64,000 nt of DNA, taken from the NCBI RefSeq assembly GCF_001672755.1, contig NZ_LZKI01000195.1, positions 58,280-122,279 of the forward strand. Direction: 5' to 3'. Every line of letters begins with the position of its first letter. The first letter of the stretch is position 1. The DNA is from Mycobacterium colombiense (lineage in GTDB: Bacteria; Actinomycetota; Actinomycetes; Mycobacteriales; Mycobacteriaceae). Shown in pieces: positions 42,810 to 53,181 of this stretch. Below the pieces are notes generated by a model. The model saw only the letters and a list, made by a program, of their open reading frames with translations. It ran no database searches and was not told the DNA's origin. The position numbers and the translations under genes are program-made.

Positions 42810-43289
42810 CTACCGCCGCCGCGGGTTGTCCGGGCTGTCGCGCCACGGCGTGAAACCCGCTTGCCGCGCGGATTTTTCGTCGCTGAACCAGACCTCGGCG
42901 GCGGTCGAGTCGTAGCTCGGATCGTCGGGCGTGAAGTACACCTTGCCCTCCGCGCGGGCTTTGATCAGGTATCCCGCCGGCCCCCGGCCGTCGGGAGCGG
43001 CGTCGGCCGAGCCCGGGCCGTACGGCGCGCGCGGCGACGGCGGAATCTTGGTGGTCGGCGCCTCCTTGGCGATCCGGATCTTCGTGGTGCGCCGTTCGGT
43101 GACCGGGATTTTCGTGGTGCGCTTCTCGGCGACCGGGATCGCGGTGGTGGCGGGCTCCGGCGCCGCCCCCTTGCTCGGTGACTTCGCCACCGGCGCTTGG
43201 CTTTTGGTGGGGTTCATCATCAGCGTGAGCGTCAGCACCAACCCCAGGCCGAAGGACAGGCCGAAAAGCCACCAGTGCACGTGACTCAT
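42810..43289 (-). CDS. arfC: ArfC, membrane protein of the arfABC operon (Rv0901-like)
   Basis: A 159-residue protein with one N-terminal membrane helix (HWWLFGLSFGLGLVLTLTLMM) and a low-complexity middle with repeated TTKIP/RTTKI units. A C-terminal globular part (AGYLIKARAEGKVYFTPDD, YDSTAAEVWFSDEKSARQAG) is of the type seen in Rv0901. Its ATG overlaps the arfB stop (ATGA). The operon is needed for rapid acid adaptation and ammonia release in M. tuberculosis. Confidence 0.88.
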   Translation of the reverse strand: MSHVHWWLFGLSFGLGLVLTLTLMMNPTKSQAPVAKSPSKGAAPEPATTAIPVAEKRTTKIPVTERRTTKIRIAKEAPTTKIPPSPRAPYGPGSADAAPDGRGPAGYLIKARAEGKVYFTPDDPSYDSTAAEVWFSDEKSARQAGFTPWRDSPDNPRRR

Positions 43290-43399
43290 CGCCGGGCCCC
43301 CTTCCCCGGGCGGTTGAGCAGGGTGGCAATCACCCACGCGACGGCCGAGCCCGCCACGAACGCGAGTAGGTACCACAACCACTGGATGACGAAGTCCAC
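43286..43399 (-). CDS. arfB: ArfB, small membrane protein (Rv0900-like)
   Basis: A 37-residue single-span protein from GTG 43399 (VDFVIQWLWYLLAFVAGSAV, then AWVIATLLNRPGKGARR). GGAG ribosome site in the 11-bp gap after arfA. It overlaps arfC by 4 bp. Too short for automatic detection, but its place, hydrophobicity and coupling fit arfB. M. tuberculosis ArfB is somewhat longer (about 50 residues), so a start within the arfA end cannot be excluded. Confidence 0.85.
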   Translation of the reverse strand: MDFVIQWLWYLLAFVAGSAVAWVIATLLNRPGKGARR

Positions 43400-43410
43400 G
43401 CCGAATCTCC

Positions 43411-44310
43411 TTAGCTGACCACGATTTCGACCCGGCGATTCTGTGCCCGACCGCCGTCCGTGCCATTGGGGGCGATCGGATTTGCTGAGCCGAAACCGGT
43501 GGTGCTCAAGCGGTCGCCGGGCACGCCCTGGGCTTCCAAGAACCCCGCGACGGCCTGCGCGCGCTCTTCGCTCAACGGAACGTTCAGGCTCGTATTGCCG
43601 GTGTTGTCGGCGTAGCCGTTGATGGCCGCACGCGCGTTCGGGCACGCCTTGAGTTTGTCAGCGACACGGGTCAGGACCTGCTCGTCGGACGCGGTCAGAC
43701 TGCCGACGTTCGAGTCGAAGGTGAGAGCGCCGTCGGTCAGGGTGTTGATCGCGGATTGCAGGTTGGTACACGACGCGGCGGTGGGCGACGGAGACACCGC
43801 CGGTGCGTTAACGACAAGATTGTCAACGACATTCAGGTTGGACCAGATGCGCTTCGCATCGGTGTCGATGGTGTTCTTCTGCGCGGGCGATGCCGCCGTG
43901 CCCGCCAGCGTGATGGTGTCGCCGCCGACCGTGAGGGCGAAGTCGGCGATCGACGCGCTGTCGGAGAAAACGGGCTTGGCCTTGGCGAAATCGAGTGCGT
44001 CGACGGCGGGATCGATGCGGATCTGGTCGGCGATGTCGAGGCCGGGAGGCAGCGCGCCGGTCAGCACCTTCAGCAACGCCGCTTTGGCGGACTCGTCGGG
44101 GAAGTCTCCGGTCAGGGTGACGCTGTTGCCGTTGCGGACCATGGAGAACGCCGCCAACGAAAGCTTCGGCGCACCAGCGCCGGTCGACGGGGCCGAGGAC
44201 ACGCTGCCGGACGGGGATCGTGCCGACACTTCGTAGCCGATTGCGGCCATCAGAAGCGGAATGACCAGCAGCGCGATCAGCCAGGCCAGGCCGGGCCGTT
44301 TGATGCTCAC
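43411..44310 (-). CDS. arfA: ArfA / OmpATb, OmpA-family envelope protein
   Basis: A 299-residue protein, orthologue of Rv0899. An N-terminal membrane helix (WLIALLVIPLLMAAIGYEV) anchors it. Residues about 70-195 carry two BON-type alpha/beta repeats. Residues about 200-299 are the OmpA-like peptidoglycan-binding domain (AINGYADNTGNTSLNVPLSE and GFGSANPIAPNGTDGGRAQN). It helps survival at low pH. First gene of the arfABC operon; arfB follows after 11 bp. Confidence 0.95.
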   Translation of the reverse strand: MSIKRPGLAWLIALLVIPLLMAAIGYEVSARSPSGSVSSAPSTGAGAPKLSLAAFSMVRNGNSVTLTGDFPDESAKAALLKVLTGALPPGLDIADQIRIDPAVDALDFAKAKPVFSDSASIADFALTVGGDTITLAGTAASPAQKNTIDTDAKRIWSNLNVVDNLVVNAPAVSPSPTAASCTNLQSAINTLTDGALTFDSNVGSLTASDEQVLTRVADKLKACPNARAAINGYADNTGNTSLNVPLSEERAQAVAGFLEAQGVPGDRLSTTGFGSANPIAPNGTDGGRAQNRRVEIVVS

Positions 44311-44396
44311 GACGGCCCTCCCTCATATCGCCGGCGTTTGCCAGGCGATATGCAGCCTACCGATTCACCCCCTGCCGAGTCGGGCACACTGGAGCG

Positions 44397-44660
44397 ATGG
44401 CCAACGGCAGTAAACCGACCGACAAAGACACTCTGGCAGTCATCCGTGAGCTGGTCGCCGAGGAGAAAGCCTTGCGGGCCCAGCTGCAGCGCGGGGACAT
44501 CGACACGTCGGAGGAGCATGACCGCCTCCAGCGGGTGGAGGTCGAACTCGATCAGTGCTGGGATCTGCTGCGGCAGCGCCGGGCACTGCGCGAGACCGGC
44601 GGCGACCCACGGGAGGCGGAGGTGCGTCCGCCCGACGAGGTCGAGGGCTACCTGAGCTGA
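44397..44660 (+). CDS. DUF2630 family protein (Rv0898c-like)
   Basis: An 87-residue charged helical protein: KDTLAVIRELVAEEKALRAQ, then VEVELDQCWDLLRQRRALR, then EVEGYL at the end, matching the actinobacterial DUF2630 family, a predicted coiled coil. Starts at ATG 44397; the stop overlaps the presumed start region of the next gene. Function unknown. Confidence 0.88.
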   Translation: MANGSKPTDKDTLAVIRELVAEEKALRAQLQRGDIDTSEEHDRLQRVEVELDQCWDLLRQRRALRETGGDPREAEVRPPDEVEGYLS

Positions 44661-46228
44661 GCGGCCACGCGCCCGACGTCGACGCCCTGATCGTCGGAGG
44701 CGGCCACAACGGCCTCGTCGCCGCCGCCTATCTGGCCCGCGCGGGTTTGCGGGTGCGTCTGCTGGAACGGCTGGACCACACCGGCGGCGCCGCAGTCTCG
44801 GCGCAGGCCTTCGACGGTGTCGGTGTCCGGGTATCGCGCTATTCCTATCTGGTCAGCTTGCTGCCCGCGCGCATCGTGGAGGATCTGGGCGCCGACGTGC
44901 GGCTGGCCCGGCGGCCGTTTTCGTCGTACACACCCGACCCCGCGACCGGCGGTCGCGGTGGCCTGCTGATCGGATCGTCCGGTACCTTCGCCGCCATCGG
45001 GGCGGAAGGGGACGCGCGGGCGTTCGCCGACTTCTACCAGCGTTGCCGGCTGGTGACCGAACCTCTGTGGCCGACATTGCTCGAACCGCTGCGCAGCCGC
45101 AAGGAGGCCCGCAGGCAGGTGACGGAACGCGGCGATCGCCGCGCGGCGGCCGCGTGGCGGGCCGTGATCGACGACCCGATCGGACACGCCATCGCCGACG
45201 CGGTGCGCAACGACGTGGTGCGCGGGGTGGTCGCGACCGACGCGTTGATCGGCACGTTCGCCCGCCTCGATGACGCATCGCTGACGCAGAACGTCTGTTT
45301 CCTGTATCACGTGCTCGGCGGGGGCACCGGAGACTGGGACGTCCCTGTCGGCGGCATGGGCGCGGTGACCACGGCCCTGGCTGCGGCCGCCGTACATCAC
45401 GGCGCCGAAATCACTACCAGCGCAGAGGTTTACGCGGTCGACCCCAGCGGGGAAGTGCGTTATCGCAGCGGCGACGAACACCACCAGATTCGGGCCCGGT
45501 TCATCCTGTCCGGCGTCACACCGACGGTACTGGCCGGGCTGCTCGGCGAAGAACCGGAGCCGGCGGCCGCCGGCGCGCAGGTCAAGGTGAACATGGTGCT
45601 GGCGCGGCTGCCCCGGCTGCGCGACCGCGCCGTCACCCCCGAACAGGCATTCGCCGGGACGTTTCACGTCAACGAGACCTGGACGCAACTCGATACGGCC
45701 TATTCGCAGGCCGCCGCCGGTCGACCACCGAATCCCTTGCCGTGCGAGGCCTATTGCCACTCGCTGACCGACCCCAGCATCCTGTCGGACGGGCTGCGCG
45801 ACTCGGGCGCGCAGACGATGACGGTGTTCGGTTTACACACCCCGCACTCGCTATTCGGCGGCACCGACCCCGACGCGATGCGCGACCAGCTGACCGATGA
45901 CGTGCTGGCCTCGATGAATTCTGTTCTGGCCGAACCGATTCAAGACCTGCTGCTGACCGATGCCCAAGGCCGGCCGTGCCTCGAGACCACGACCACGATG
46001 GATCTGGAGCGCACCCTGCGCATGAGCGGCGGCAACATCTTCCACGGCGGCCTGTCATGGCCGTTCGCCGAGGACGACGAGCCGCTGGACACCGCGGCGC
46101 GGCAATGGGGCGTGGCCACCGCACACGAACGAATCATGCTGTGCGGCTCGGGCACTCGCCGCGGCGGGGCGGTGTCGGGCATCGGCGGGCACAACGCCGC
46201 GATGGCGGTGCTGGCCTCACTGCGCTAG
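44555..46228 (+). CDS. FAD-dependent phytoene-dehydrogenase-like oxidoreductase (Rv0897c-like)
   Basis: An NAD(P)/FAD oxidoreductase of the CrtI/amine-oxidase group. The dinucleotide motif is VDALIVGGGHNGLVAAAYLA; the C-terminal signature is GAVSGIGGHNAAMAV. The longest frame begins at GTG 44555 (557 residues), but its first 34 residues overlap DUF2630 out of frame and look non-coding. A CTG at 44657 overlapping the DUF2630 stop (CTGA) would give about 523 residues and fits translational coupling. M. tuberculosis Rv0897c is about 535 residues. The substrate is unknown. Confidence 0.85.
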   Translation: MLGSAAAAPGTARDRRRPTGGGGASARRGRGLPELSGHAPDVDALIVGGGHNGLVAAAYLARAGLRVRLLERLDHTGGAAVSAQAFDGVGVRVSRYSYLVSLLPARIVEDLGADVRLARRPFSSYTPDPATGGRGGLLIGSSGTFAAIGAEGDARAFADFYQRCRLVTEPLWPTLLEPLRSRKEARRQVTERGDRRAAAAWRAVIDDPIGHAIADAVRNDVVRGVVATDALIGTFARLDDASLTQNVCFLYHVLGGGTGDWDVPVGGMGAVTTALAAAAVHHGAEITTSAEVYAVDPSGEVRYRSGDEHHQIRARFILSGVTPTVLAGLLGEEPEPAAAGAQVKVNMVLARLPRLRDRAVTPEQAFAGTFHVNETWTQLDTAYSQAAAGRPPNPLPCEAYCHSLTDPSILSDGLRDSGAQTMTVFGLHTPHSLFGGTDPDAMRDQLTDDVLASMNSVLAEPIQDLLLTDAQGRPCLETTTTMDLERTLRMSGGNIFHGGLSWPFAEDDEPLDTAARQWGVATAHERIMLCGSGTRRGGAVSGIGGHNAAMAVLASLR

Positions 46229-46249
46229 CGGATGTGCTCGCGGACCCGC

Positions 46250-47548
<1,299 letters not shown>

Positions 47549-47612
47549 GAGAACCCCTTTGCGCTCTGGCTGATATGGCTGCTGACTTGGTGCTTACTGC
47601 AAAAGGTAGTCG

Positions 47613-47819
47613 TTATGAGGATGAGGCGCCTGCCCGGGGTCGAGTCCGCTGGTCACGCCAACAATCGATCCCGTCATGCCGCCGCGCGACGTGCATTATC
47701 TGCGGGTCAAGGCTGCCGGCGCTCCACCCGATCGCATAGAGCACTCCGGACCGGCGATCCACGAAGTCGACACACGCGGGCTCGGTCACCTGGCTGACGT
47801 TCCATTTTTCCGTCAACAC
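47613..47819 (-). CDS. Possible small hypothetical protein
   Basis: A 68-residue open frame from GTG 47819 containing ACVDFVDRRSGVLYAIGWSAG, a protein-like segment, and an arginine-rich tail. It lies in the 333-bp gap between gltA2 (minus) and the cyclase (plus). No strong ribosome site and no recognised family. It could be spurious; the rest of the gap must hold both promoters. Confidence 0.3.
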   Translation of the reverse strand: MLTEKWNVSQVTEPACVDFVDRRSGVLYAIGWSAGSLDPQIMHVARRHDGIDCWRDQRTRPRAGASSS

Positions 47820-47881
47820 GCTGGTGAACGCCCTATCCTTAGGCGATCGGGGTAGTCGGGCCCCTAGACGGTGGTGCTCGG

Positions 47882-50800
47882 ATGACGGCGAGCGTGGCGT
47901 GCGGGTCATGCGGCACCGGGCTGCGGCAGAACGCCAAGTTTTGTGACGAGTGCGGCACCCCCACCCGTGTGCCGGGTGACACAGCCGAGTACAAGCAGGT
48001 CACGGTGCTGTTCGCCGACGTGGTGCGTTCGATGGACATCGCGGCCGCCGTGGACATCGAGCGGTTGCGCGAAATCATGACCGAGCTGGTGAAGCGCGCG
48101 GCGGCGGTGGCGCGACGCTACGGCGGGACGGTAGAGCACACCGGCGACGGAGTGATGGCACTGTTCGGTGCGCCGATCGCATTGGAAGACCATGCTTTTC
48201 GTGCGTGTCTGGCCGCGCTGGACATCCAGGAGCAGGCGAATCGGCTGGCGGTCGAGGTGGCCCGCCGCGACCGCGTGGCGCTGCGGTTGCGGGTGGGCCT
48301 GAACTCGGGTCAGGTCATCGCCGGTGAGATCGGTTCGCGGGCGCTGGGGTATGCCGCGACCGGCGAGCACGTCGGGATGGCGCAGCGGATGGAATCGGCG
48401 GCGCCCCCGGGCGCGGTGATGCTGTCAGAGTCCACCGCGAGGCTGGTCGAGGACCTCGTCGTGCTCTCTGAACCGGAGTGGGTGCGCATCAAGGGGGCCG
48501 ACCGACCCGTAGGTGCGCGCCGGCTGGTGGGGATCGCCCCGCGAGGTGGGCTGCCGGAGCGCGCCGAGGCGCGCTTGGTCGGTCGACGCTGGGAGGTGGC
48601 GGCCCTCGAGGCCATGGTGGACCGCGCGATCGGTGGCTGTGGTGGCGTGGTGAACGTAATGGGACCGCCAGGCATCGGCAAGAGCCGCGTGGCCCGAGAG
48701 GCCGCGGTGGCTGCCGCCCGTCGCGGGGTCAAGGTGTTTTGGACCTTCTGCGAATCCCACGCCAGCGACATCCCCTTTCAGGTGGTGACGCGGTTACTGC
48801 GCGCGAGCACCGGCGTGGCCGACCTCGACGACGCGACCGCGCGGGCGCAGGTGCGGAAACAATTCCCGGATGCCGACCCACAAGATTTGCTGCTACTTGA
48901 TGATCAGTTGGGCATCGCGGACCCCGGCGTGCCGGTGCCCGCGATCGACCCGGATGCGCGGCGGCGCCGGTTGACCGCACTGATCAACACCGCGTCGCTG
49001 GCACGCACGCAGCCGGCACTGTTCATCCTCGAGGATGCCCAATGGGTCGACGCGGTCAGCGAGTCGATGCTGGCCGACTTCCTCACCGTCATGGCGCGGA
49101 CGCCATCGATGGTGCTGATCACCTCTCGCCCCGAGTATCAGGGAGCGCTGACACGGGTGCCCGGCGCGCAGACGATAGCGCTTGCCCCGCTGGGTGATTC
49201 GGACATCGCGTCGCTGATCGACGAGTTACTGGGTTCCGATCCCTCGGTTGGCGAGCTAGCCGGGATCATCGCCGAGCGGGCCGCGGGGAATCCATTTTTT
49301 GCCGAGGAGATGGTGCGCGAATTGGCCCAGCGCGGGGTGTTGGCCGGTGAGCGCGGCGGCTACCTGCGCCGCGTCGATGTCGCTGAGGTGCGCGTGCCGG
49401 CCACCGTGCAGGCGACCATCGAGGCCCGCATCGACCGGCTGTCCGCCGCGGCCAAGCGGACGTTGAACGCGGCATCGGTGATCGGTGGCCGCTTCGATGC
49501 GGAGTTGCTCGCCGCGCTGGGCATCGATGTGGTGGACGACGAGCTGCTGGGCGCGGAGCTGATCGATCAGGTGCGACCCACCCCCACCGCCGAGTACGCC
49601 TTCCGACATCCGTTGATCCGCGCGGTGGCCTACGAATCACAGCTCAAATCCGATCGCGCCCAGTGGCACCGGCGCCTGGCCGCCGCAATCCAACAGCGTG
49701 ACCCGGAATCGGTGGAAACGAACGCGGCGCTGATCGCCGAACATGTGCAAGCCGCCGGCGAGCAGCGCGCGGCATATGAGTGGCACATGCGCGCCGGCGC
49801 GTGGTCAGCCAACCGCGATGTCGGCGCTGCCCGGGTCAGCTGGGAGCGAGCATGCCGCATCGCCGACCGACTACCCGACGACGACCCCGACCTGCTGTCG
49901 ATGCGCATCGCCCCCCGCACCATGCTGTGTGCCACCGACAATTGGCAGATCCGAGCATTCGACGAGAGCCGGGGGCGCTTCGCGGAGCTCCGCGACTTGT
50001 GCGTCGCGGCCGGGGACAAGGTCTCGTTGGCCACCGGCATGAGCGGGCTGGTAACCGAGCTCCTCTATTCCGGGCGTTCGCGTGAGGGTTCGCGGGTGGC
50101 ATCCGAACAGACGGTGCTACTCGAGTCGATCGGCGATCCCACCTTGACCGTGGGATTGGCGTTCGTAGCTTTGGCCACCTGGTTCGATGCCGGCGAAATC
50201 GGCGAGATCGTGCGATGGTCGCAGACCGTCATCGATCTCGCCGGGGGCGATCCCGCCAAGGGCGCCGGCTTCGGTGGGATCAAGTCGCCGCTGGCGGTCG
50301 GGTTGGCGTTTCGCGGCGTCAGTCGGTGGTGGCTGGGCCGCCCCGGGTGGCGCGAGGACCTGGACGACGCGGTCGAGATGGCCCGAAACACGGACCCGGC
50401 AACCCTTTCCCTCATCGTCAACTGGACCTATTGCGTCGCCATCCGTTACGGGGTGCTTCTTGCTGATGACACCGCGCTGCGCGCGATCGAGGATGTGGTT
50501 CACACCGCCCACAGCGCCGGCAGCGACATCGTATTGAGCTTCGCCGGATACACACTGGGCGGCGTGCTGCTGCAGCGCGACGCCGCGGCCGACCGTCAAC
50601 GCGGGCTCGAGCTGACGGTGCAGGCCCGCGAGTGGGCACGCCAGCGCATTCCCTACCTGGTCCGGGCCACCGAGGTGTTTGCCACCAGGGAGAGGGCCAG
50701 ACGCGGCGAGCCCGATGCTGCCATTCCGGCGATGCGCGAAGCTGTCGACGAGTTGCACGAGGCAGGACGGATCGGGTTCGGCGTATGGGGCATCGGCGTT

Positions 50801-51067
50801 CTGGTGGAGACGGTGTTGGAGCGCGGCGCCGAAGGCGATCTAGCCGAAGCGCAAGCGGCGATCGAGCGGTTGGCGAACCTGCGGGCCGATCAAGGTTGGG
50901 CGATACGCGAGATCACGCTGCTACGGCTGCGCGCGCTGCTGGCCCGGGCCCGCGGCGACAATGTTGCTTACCGGGACTTGGTGAGTCGCTATCGCGCGAT
51001 GGCGGAATCGCTTGGCTTCGACGGGCACATCGCCTGGGCCCAGGCGATGTTCGCGGATGAAAAATAA
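47882..51067 (+). CDS. Adenylate/guanylate cyclase-like domain fused to AAA ATPase and TPR-like repeats
   Basis: A 1061-residue signalling protein. N-terminal zinc ribbon C7-x2-C10...C21-x2-C24. Class III cyclase domain about 36-215, with metal aspartates D46 (LFADVV) and D89 (HTGDGVMALFG). The usual GDxVNxAxR segment reads GEHVGMAQRMES, so the transition-state Asn is Gly and the Asp is Glu, while Arg is kept. An AAA/ORC ATPase follows with Walker A GPPGIGKSR and Walker B LFILEDAQW, then about 500 residues of TPR-like helices. There is no LuxR output domain. Related to the Rv0891c/Rv1358/Rv2488c group; activity may be weak or regulatory. Confidence 0.9.
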   Translation: MTASVACGSCGTGLRQNAKFCDECGTPTRVPGDTAEYKQVTVLFADVVRSMDIAAAVDIERLREIMTELVKRAAAVARRYGGTVEHTGDGVMALFGAPIALEDHAFRACLAALDIQEQANRLAVEVARRDRVALRLRVGLNSGQVIAGEIGSRALGYAATGEHVGMAQRMESAAPPGAVMLSESTARLVEDLVVLSEPEWVRIKGADRPVGARRLVGIAPRGGLPERAEARLVGRRWEVAALEAMVDRAIGGCGGVVNVMGPPGIGKSRVAREAAVAAARRGVKVFWTFCESHASDIPFQVVTRLLRASTGVADLDDATARAQVRKQFPDADPQDLLLLDDQLGIADPGVPVPAIDPDARRRRLTALINTASLARTQPALFILEDAQWVDAVSESMLADFLTVMARTPSMVLITSRPEYQGALTRVPGAQTIALAPLGDSDIASLIDELLGSDPSVGELAGIIAERAAGNPFFAEEMVRELAQRGVLAGERGGYLRRVDVAEVRVPATVQATIEARIDRLSAAAKRTLNAASVIGGRFDAELLAALGIDVVDDELLGAELIDQVRPTPTAEYAFRHPLIRAVAYESQLKSDRAQWHRRLAAAIQQRDPESVETNAALIAEHVQAAGEQRAAYEWHMRAGAWSANRDVGAARVSWERACRIADRLPDDDPDLLSMRIAPRTMLCATDNWQIRAFDESRGRFAELRDLCVAAGDKVSLATGMSGLVTELLYSGRSREGSRVASEQTVLLESIGDPTLTVGLAFVALATWFDAGEIGEIVRWSQTVIDLAGGDPAKGAGFGGIKSPLAVGLAFRGVSRWWLGRPGWREDLDDAVEMARNTDPATLSLIVNWTYCVAIRYGVLLADDTALRAIEDVVHTAHSAGSDIVLSFAGYTLGGVLLQRDAAADRQRGLELTVQAREWARQRIPYLVRATEVFATRERARRGEPDAAIPAMREAVDELHEAGRIGFGVWGIGVLVETVLERGAEGDLAEAQAAIERLANLRADQGWAIREITLLRLRALLARARGDNVAYRDLVSRYRAMAESLGFDGHIAWAQAMFADEK

Positions 51068-51102
51068 TACGCAGTTCGACCATCCTCACGGACGTAGCGA
51101 AG

Positions 51103-51390
51103 TCACCCCGCGACCGAGTCGGCTGCCGCGATCAGCGCCCTAGCCAGATTCCGCGCTTCGGCCGGCGTGACGATCGGCGAATCGGGGCAGTCGATAATGA
51201 TCTCGCGCAAAGCGCGTCCGTCCGCGTACTGCAGGCCGATCACGCATACCACGATATCGGCGCATCGCCCGTCGTCGGTGGTGTGCTCGATTCTCCACTT
51301 GGGGCCATCGAACGCCCTGGAGCCTCCTCCGACGTTGTCCCATTCGCTGACGCAGGTTGCCCGGAATGGCGGTGCAAGTTTGGGTTTCAT
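51103..51390 (-). CDS. Hypothetical protein with upstream palindrome
   Basis: A 95-residue protein. Visible features are a central DIVVCVIGLQYADGRALREI beta-helix unit and a C-terminal helix (TPAEARNLARALIAAADSVA). It resembles small uncharacterised mycobacterial proteins. No strong ribosome site. A perfect palindrome GTAGTGCACTAC lies 38 bp upstream, of the same form as one upstream of the P450 gene, suggesting joint control. Confidence 0.62.
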   Translation of the reverse strand: MKPKLAPPFRATCVSEWDNVGGGSRAFDGPKWRIEHTTDDGRCADIVVCVIGLQYADGRALREIIIDCPDSPIVTPAEARNLARALIAAADSVAG

Positions 51391-51427
51391 GGCTAGATCG
51401 TTTCGGCGATCGCGCGCGTAGGCATCT

Positions 51428-51439
51428 GTAGTGCACTAC
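51428..51439. promoter_or_regulatory. Palindromic operator candidate GTAGTGCACTAC
   Basis: A 12-bp perfect palindrome with half-site GTAGT/ACTAC, 38 bp before the start of the hypothetical gene at 51390. The same half-sites with a 2-bp centre recur before the P450 gene. Confidence 0.5.
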
Positions 51440-51558
51440 TTAAAAGCAGTCGGCCCGCCACGCAGGGGATGAGGCGCCGTGCCTGCCTTGGCGAGGAGCA
51501 AGCGCCCCATTGGCGGGGCTGAACAGTCACACGGGAACACATCTGAGGATCCTCCGGT

Positions 51559-52944
51559 TCACTGATCTACACGGTGTCCGACCACGGCTCGAATGGGTGC
51601 GGCGGCAATCGTCGTCAATGGGGTAATCGTAGGGAAATCGCCGCTCAGCGAATGGATCTTGATCTGCCGAAGGATTGTCGCTAAAGCGAGGGTCGCCTCG
51701 AGCATCGCGAAGTGATCGCCGATGCATGCTCGTGGGCCGCCACCGAACGGCAGGTATTGCCAGCGGTCACGGCCTTTGGAGCGCTCGAGGCTGAACCGGT
51801 CGGGGTCGAAGTGCAGCGGGTCTTCCCACAGGGTGGGGTCGCGATGAATGGCGTAGATCGCGACAATCGCGAAAGTACCTGCGGACAAGCGGTATCCGTC
51901 GACCTCGATGTCGGCCATCACCATCCGCCCGACTGCGGGTGCCGGCGGGCACAGGCGAAGCGCCTCGTGCAAGACCTGCACGGTGTAACGCAGCCCGGGC
52001 ACGTCCTCCTGGGTGAGCCGGCGGTCACCGCGCGCGGCGACTTCGGCGGCCACCCGCTGCTGTAACTCGGGCCGGTGACCCAACGCCCACAGCGCATAGG
52101 TCAGCGCGGTAGAGGTGGTGTCGTGGCCGGCGAGCAGAAACAGCACCAACTCGTCGCAGATCGCACGATCCGACAGCGGCTGTCCGGTTTCCGGATCGGT
52201 GGTTTGCATCAGTGCACGCACCAGCGGCGCATCACGCGTCGGGTCGGCTCTACACGCGCGCAGGATCTCGGCCGCCAGCGCGTGCAGGGAGGCGACGGCC
52301 GTGCTTGCCGACCGCTGTCCACGGGTAGGGAACCAGCGTGGCAGGTTGACGGGGCGCAACGCGCGGTCGGCCGCCCACTTGCCGCCGGTACGAAGCGCGG
52401 CTCCCACCAACTGCGTTTGGTCGCCCAGATCGATTCCGAGTATCGACCGGCCGAGTGCCTGCAACGTCAGGGCGCGGCATTCGGCGTCCAGGTCAACCGC
52501 CGCCCCCAGCGCCCAGCGGCCGGCAAGCTGTTCGGCCGCCTCAGCCATGTGCCCTGCGAACCGGGGAATGCGGTGTTTGGTGAAGATCGGCTGCAGCGCG
52601 CGGCGGCGGGGCAGCCACTCGTGATGCGGCACCACCAGCAGGTTGTCGCCCACCAGCCGACGGATCTCTAATGCGATAGGCGCCGCCGCACGCTCGGCGT
52701 ACGCATCCGTGCGCGCCAGCACGTCGTGGGCTCCCCGCGGGGAGGCGACACACACCAGCGACGGAATCATCCAACTCGGCCCCAACACATTTCGGGTCAC
52801 CGGACCACCAGAGTCCCGCATCAGCTCCAGACCGGTATCGAATCGTCGGGTCGCCGCCAAACGCCGAAAGTACGGCATGGGGTTTTTTGGCGCCAACGGC
52901 AATGCGATGACGTCTGGGCAGGTGATCGTCGCCGTCATGCCCAT
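51559..52944 (-). CDS. Cytochrome P450
   Basis: A 461-residue cytochrome P450 monooxygenase. Heme-binding loop FGGGPRACIG with axial Cys407, I-helix oxygen-activation motif AGHDTTS, and K-helix ExxR in HEALRL. No membrane anchor, so soluble as for other mycobacterial P450s. Starts ATG 52944; a second ATG at 52938 is equally plausible. I cannot assign the CYP family. No ferredoxin gene is adjacent. A 16-bp palindrome lies 31 bp upstream. Confidence 0.95.
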   Translation of the reverse strand: MGMTATITCPDVIALPLAPKNPMPYFRRLAATRRFDTGLELMRDSGGPVTRNVLGPSWMIPSLVCVASPRGAHDVLARTDAYAERAAAPIALEIRRLVGDNLLVVPHHEWLPRRRALQPIFTKHRIPRFAGHMAEAAEQLAGRWALGAAVDLDAECRALTLQALGRSILGIDLGDQTQLVGAALRTGGKWAADRALRPVNLPRWFPTRGQRSASTAVASLHALAAEILRACRADPTRDAPLVRALMQTTDPETGQPLSDRAICDELVLFLLAGHDTTSTALTYALWALGHRPELQQRVAAEVAARGDRRLTQEDVPGLRYTVQVLHEALRLCPPAPAVGRMVMADIEVDGYRLSAGTFAIVAIYAIHRDPTLWEDPLHFDPDRFSLERSKGRDRWQYLPFGGGPRACIGDHFAMLEATLALATILRQIKIHSLSGDFPTITPLTTIAAAPIRAVVGHRVDQ

Positions 52945-52975
52945 TAGCCTGGGCCGGCTGGGGTCGGGCAGTCAC

Positions 52976-52991
52976 CAGTAGTCGACTACTG
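52976..52991. promoter_or_regulatory. Palindromic operator candidate CAGTAGTCGACTACTG
   Basis: A 16-bp perfect palindrome 31 bp upstream of the P450 start. Its core GTAGT-CG-ACTAC has the same half-sites as the palindrome at 51428. Size and position are typical of TetR/MarR-type repressor sites. No regulator of those families lies next to it; the LuxR-ATPase gene is the nearest regulator. Confidence 0.55.
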
Positions 52992-53181
52992 CATCTTGTT
53001 CACAAGCTCATCCCCACACTGCAGGCATGTTCCACCGTGCAAGAAGCCTGCATCGCGGCCGCCGAATACGCTTCTCGGGCTTCTGCATTGCGCGAGAAAG
53101 CAACAGAAACTCCGAAAGGGAAGCGCGACGCCACCGCTAGGTGCCGACTGTCGCACCGACCGCGCATCGGCAGAGCCGGTG

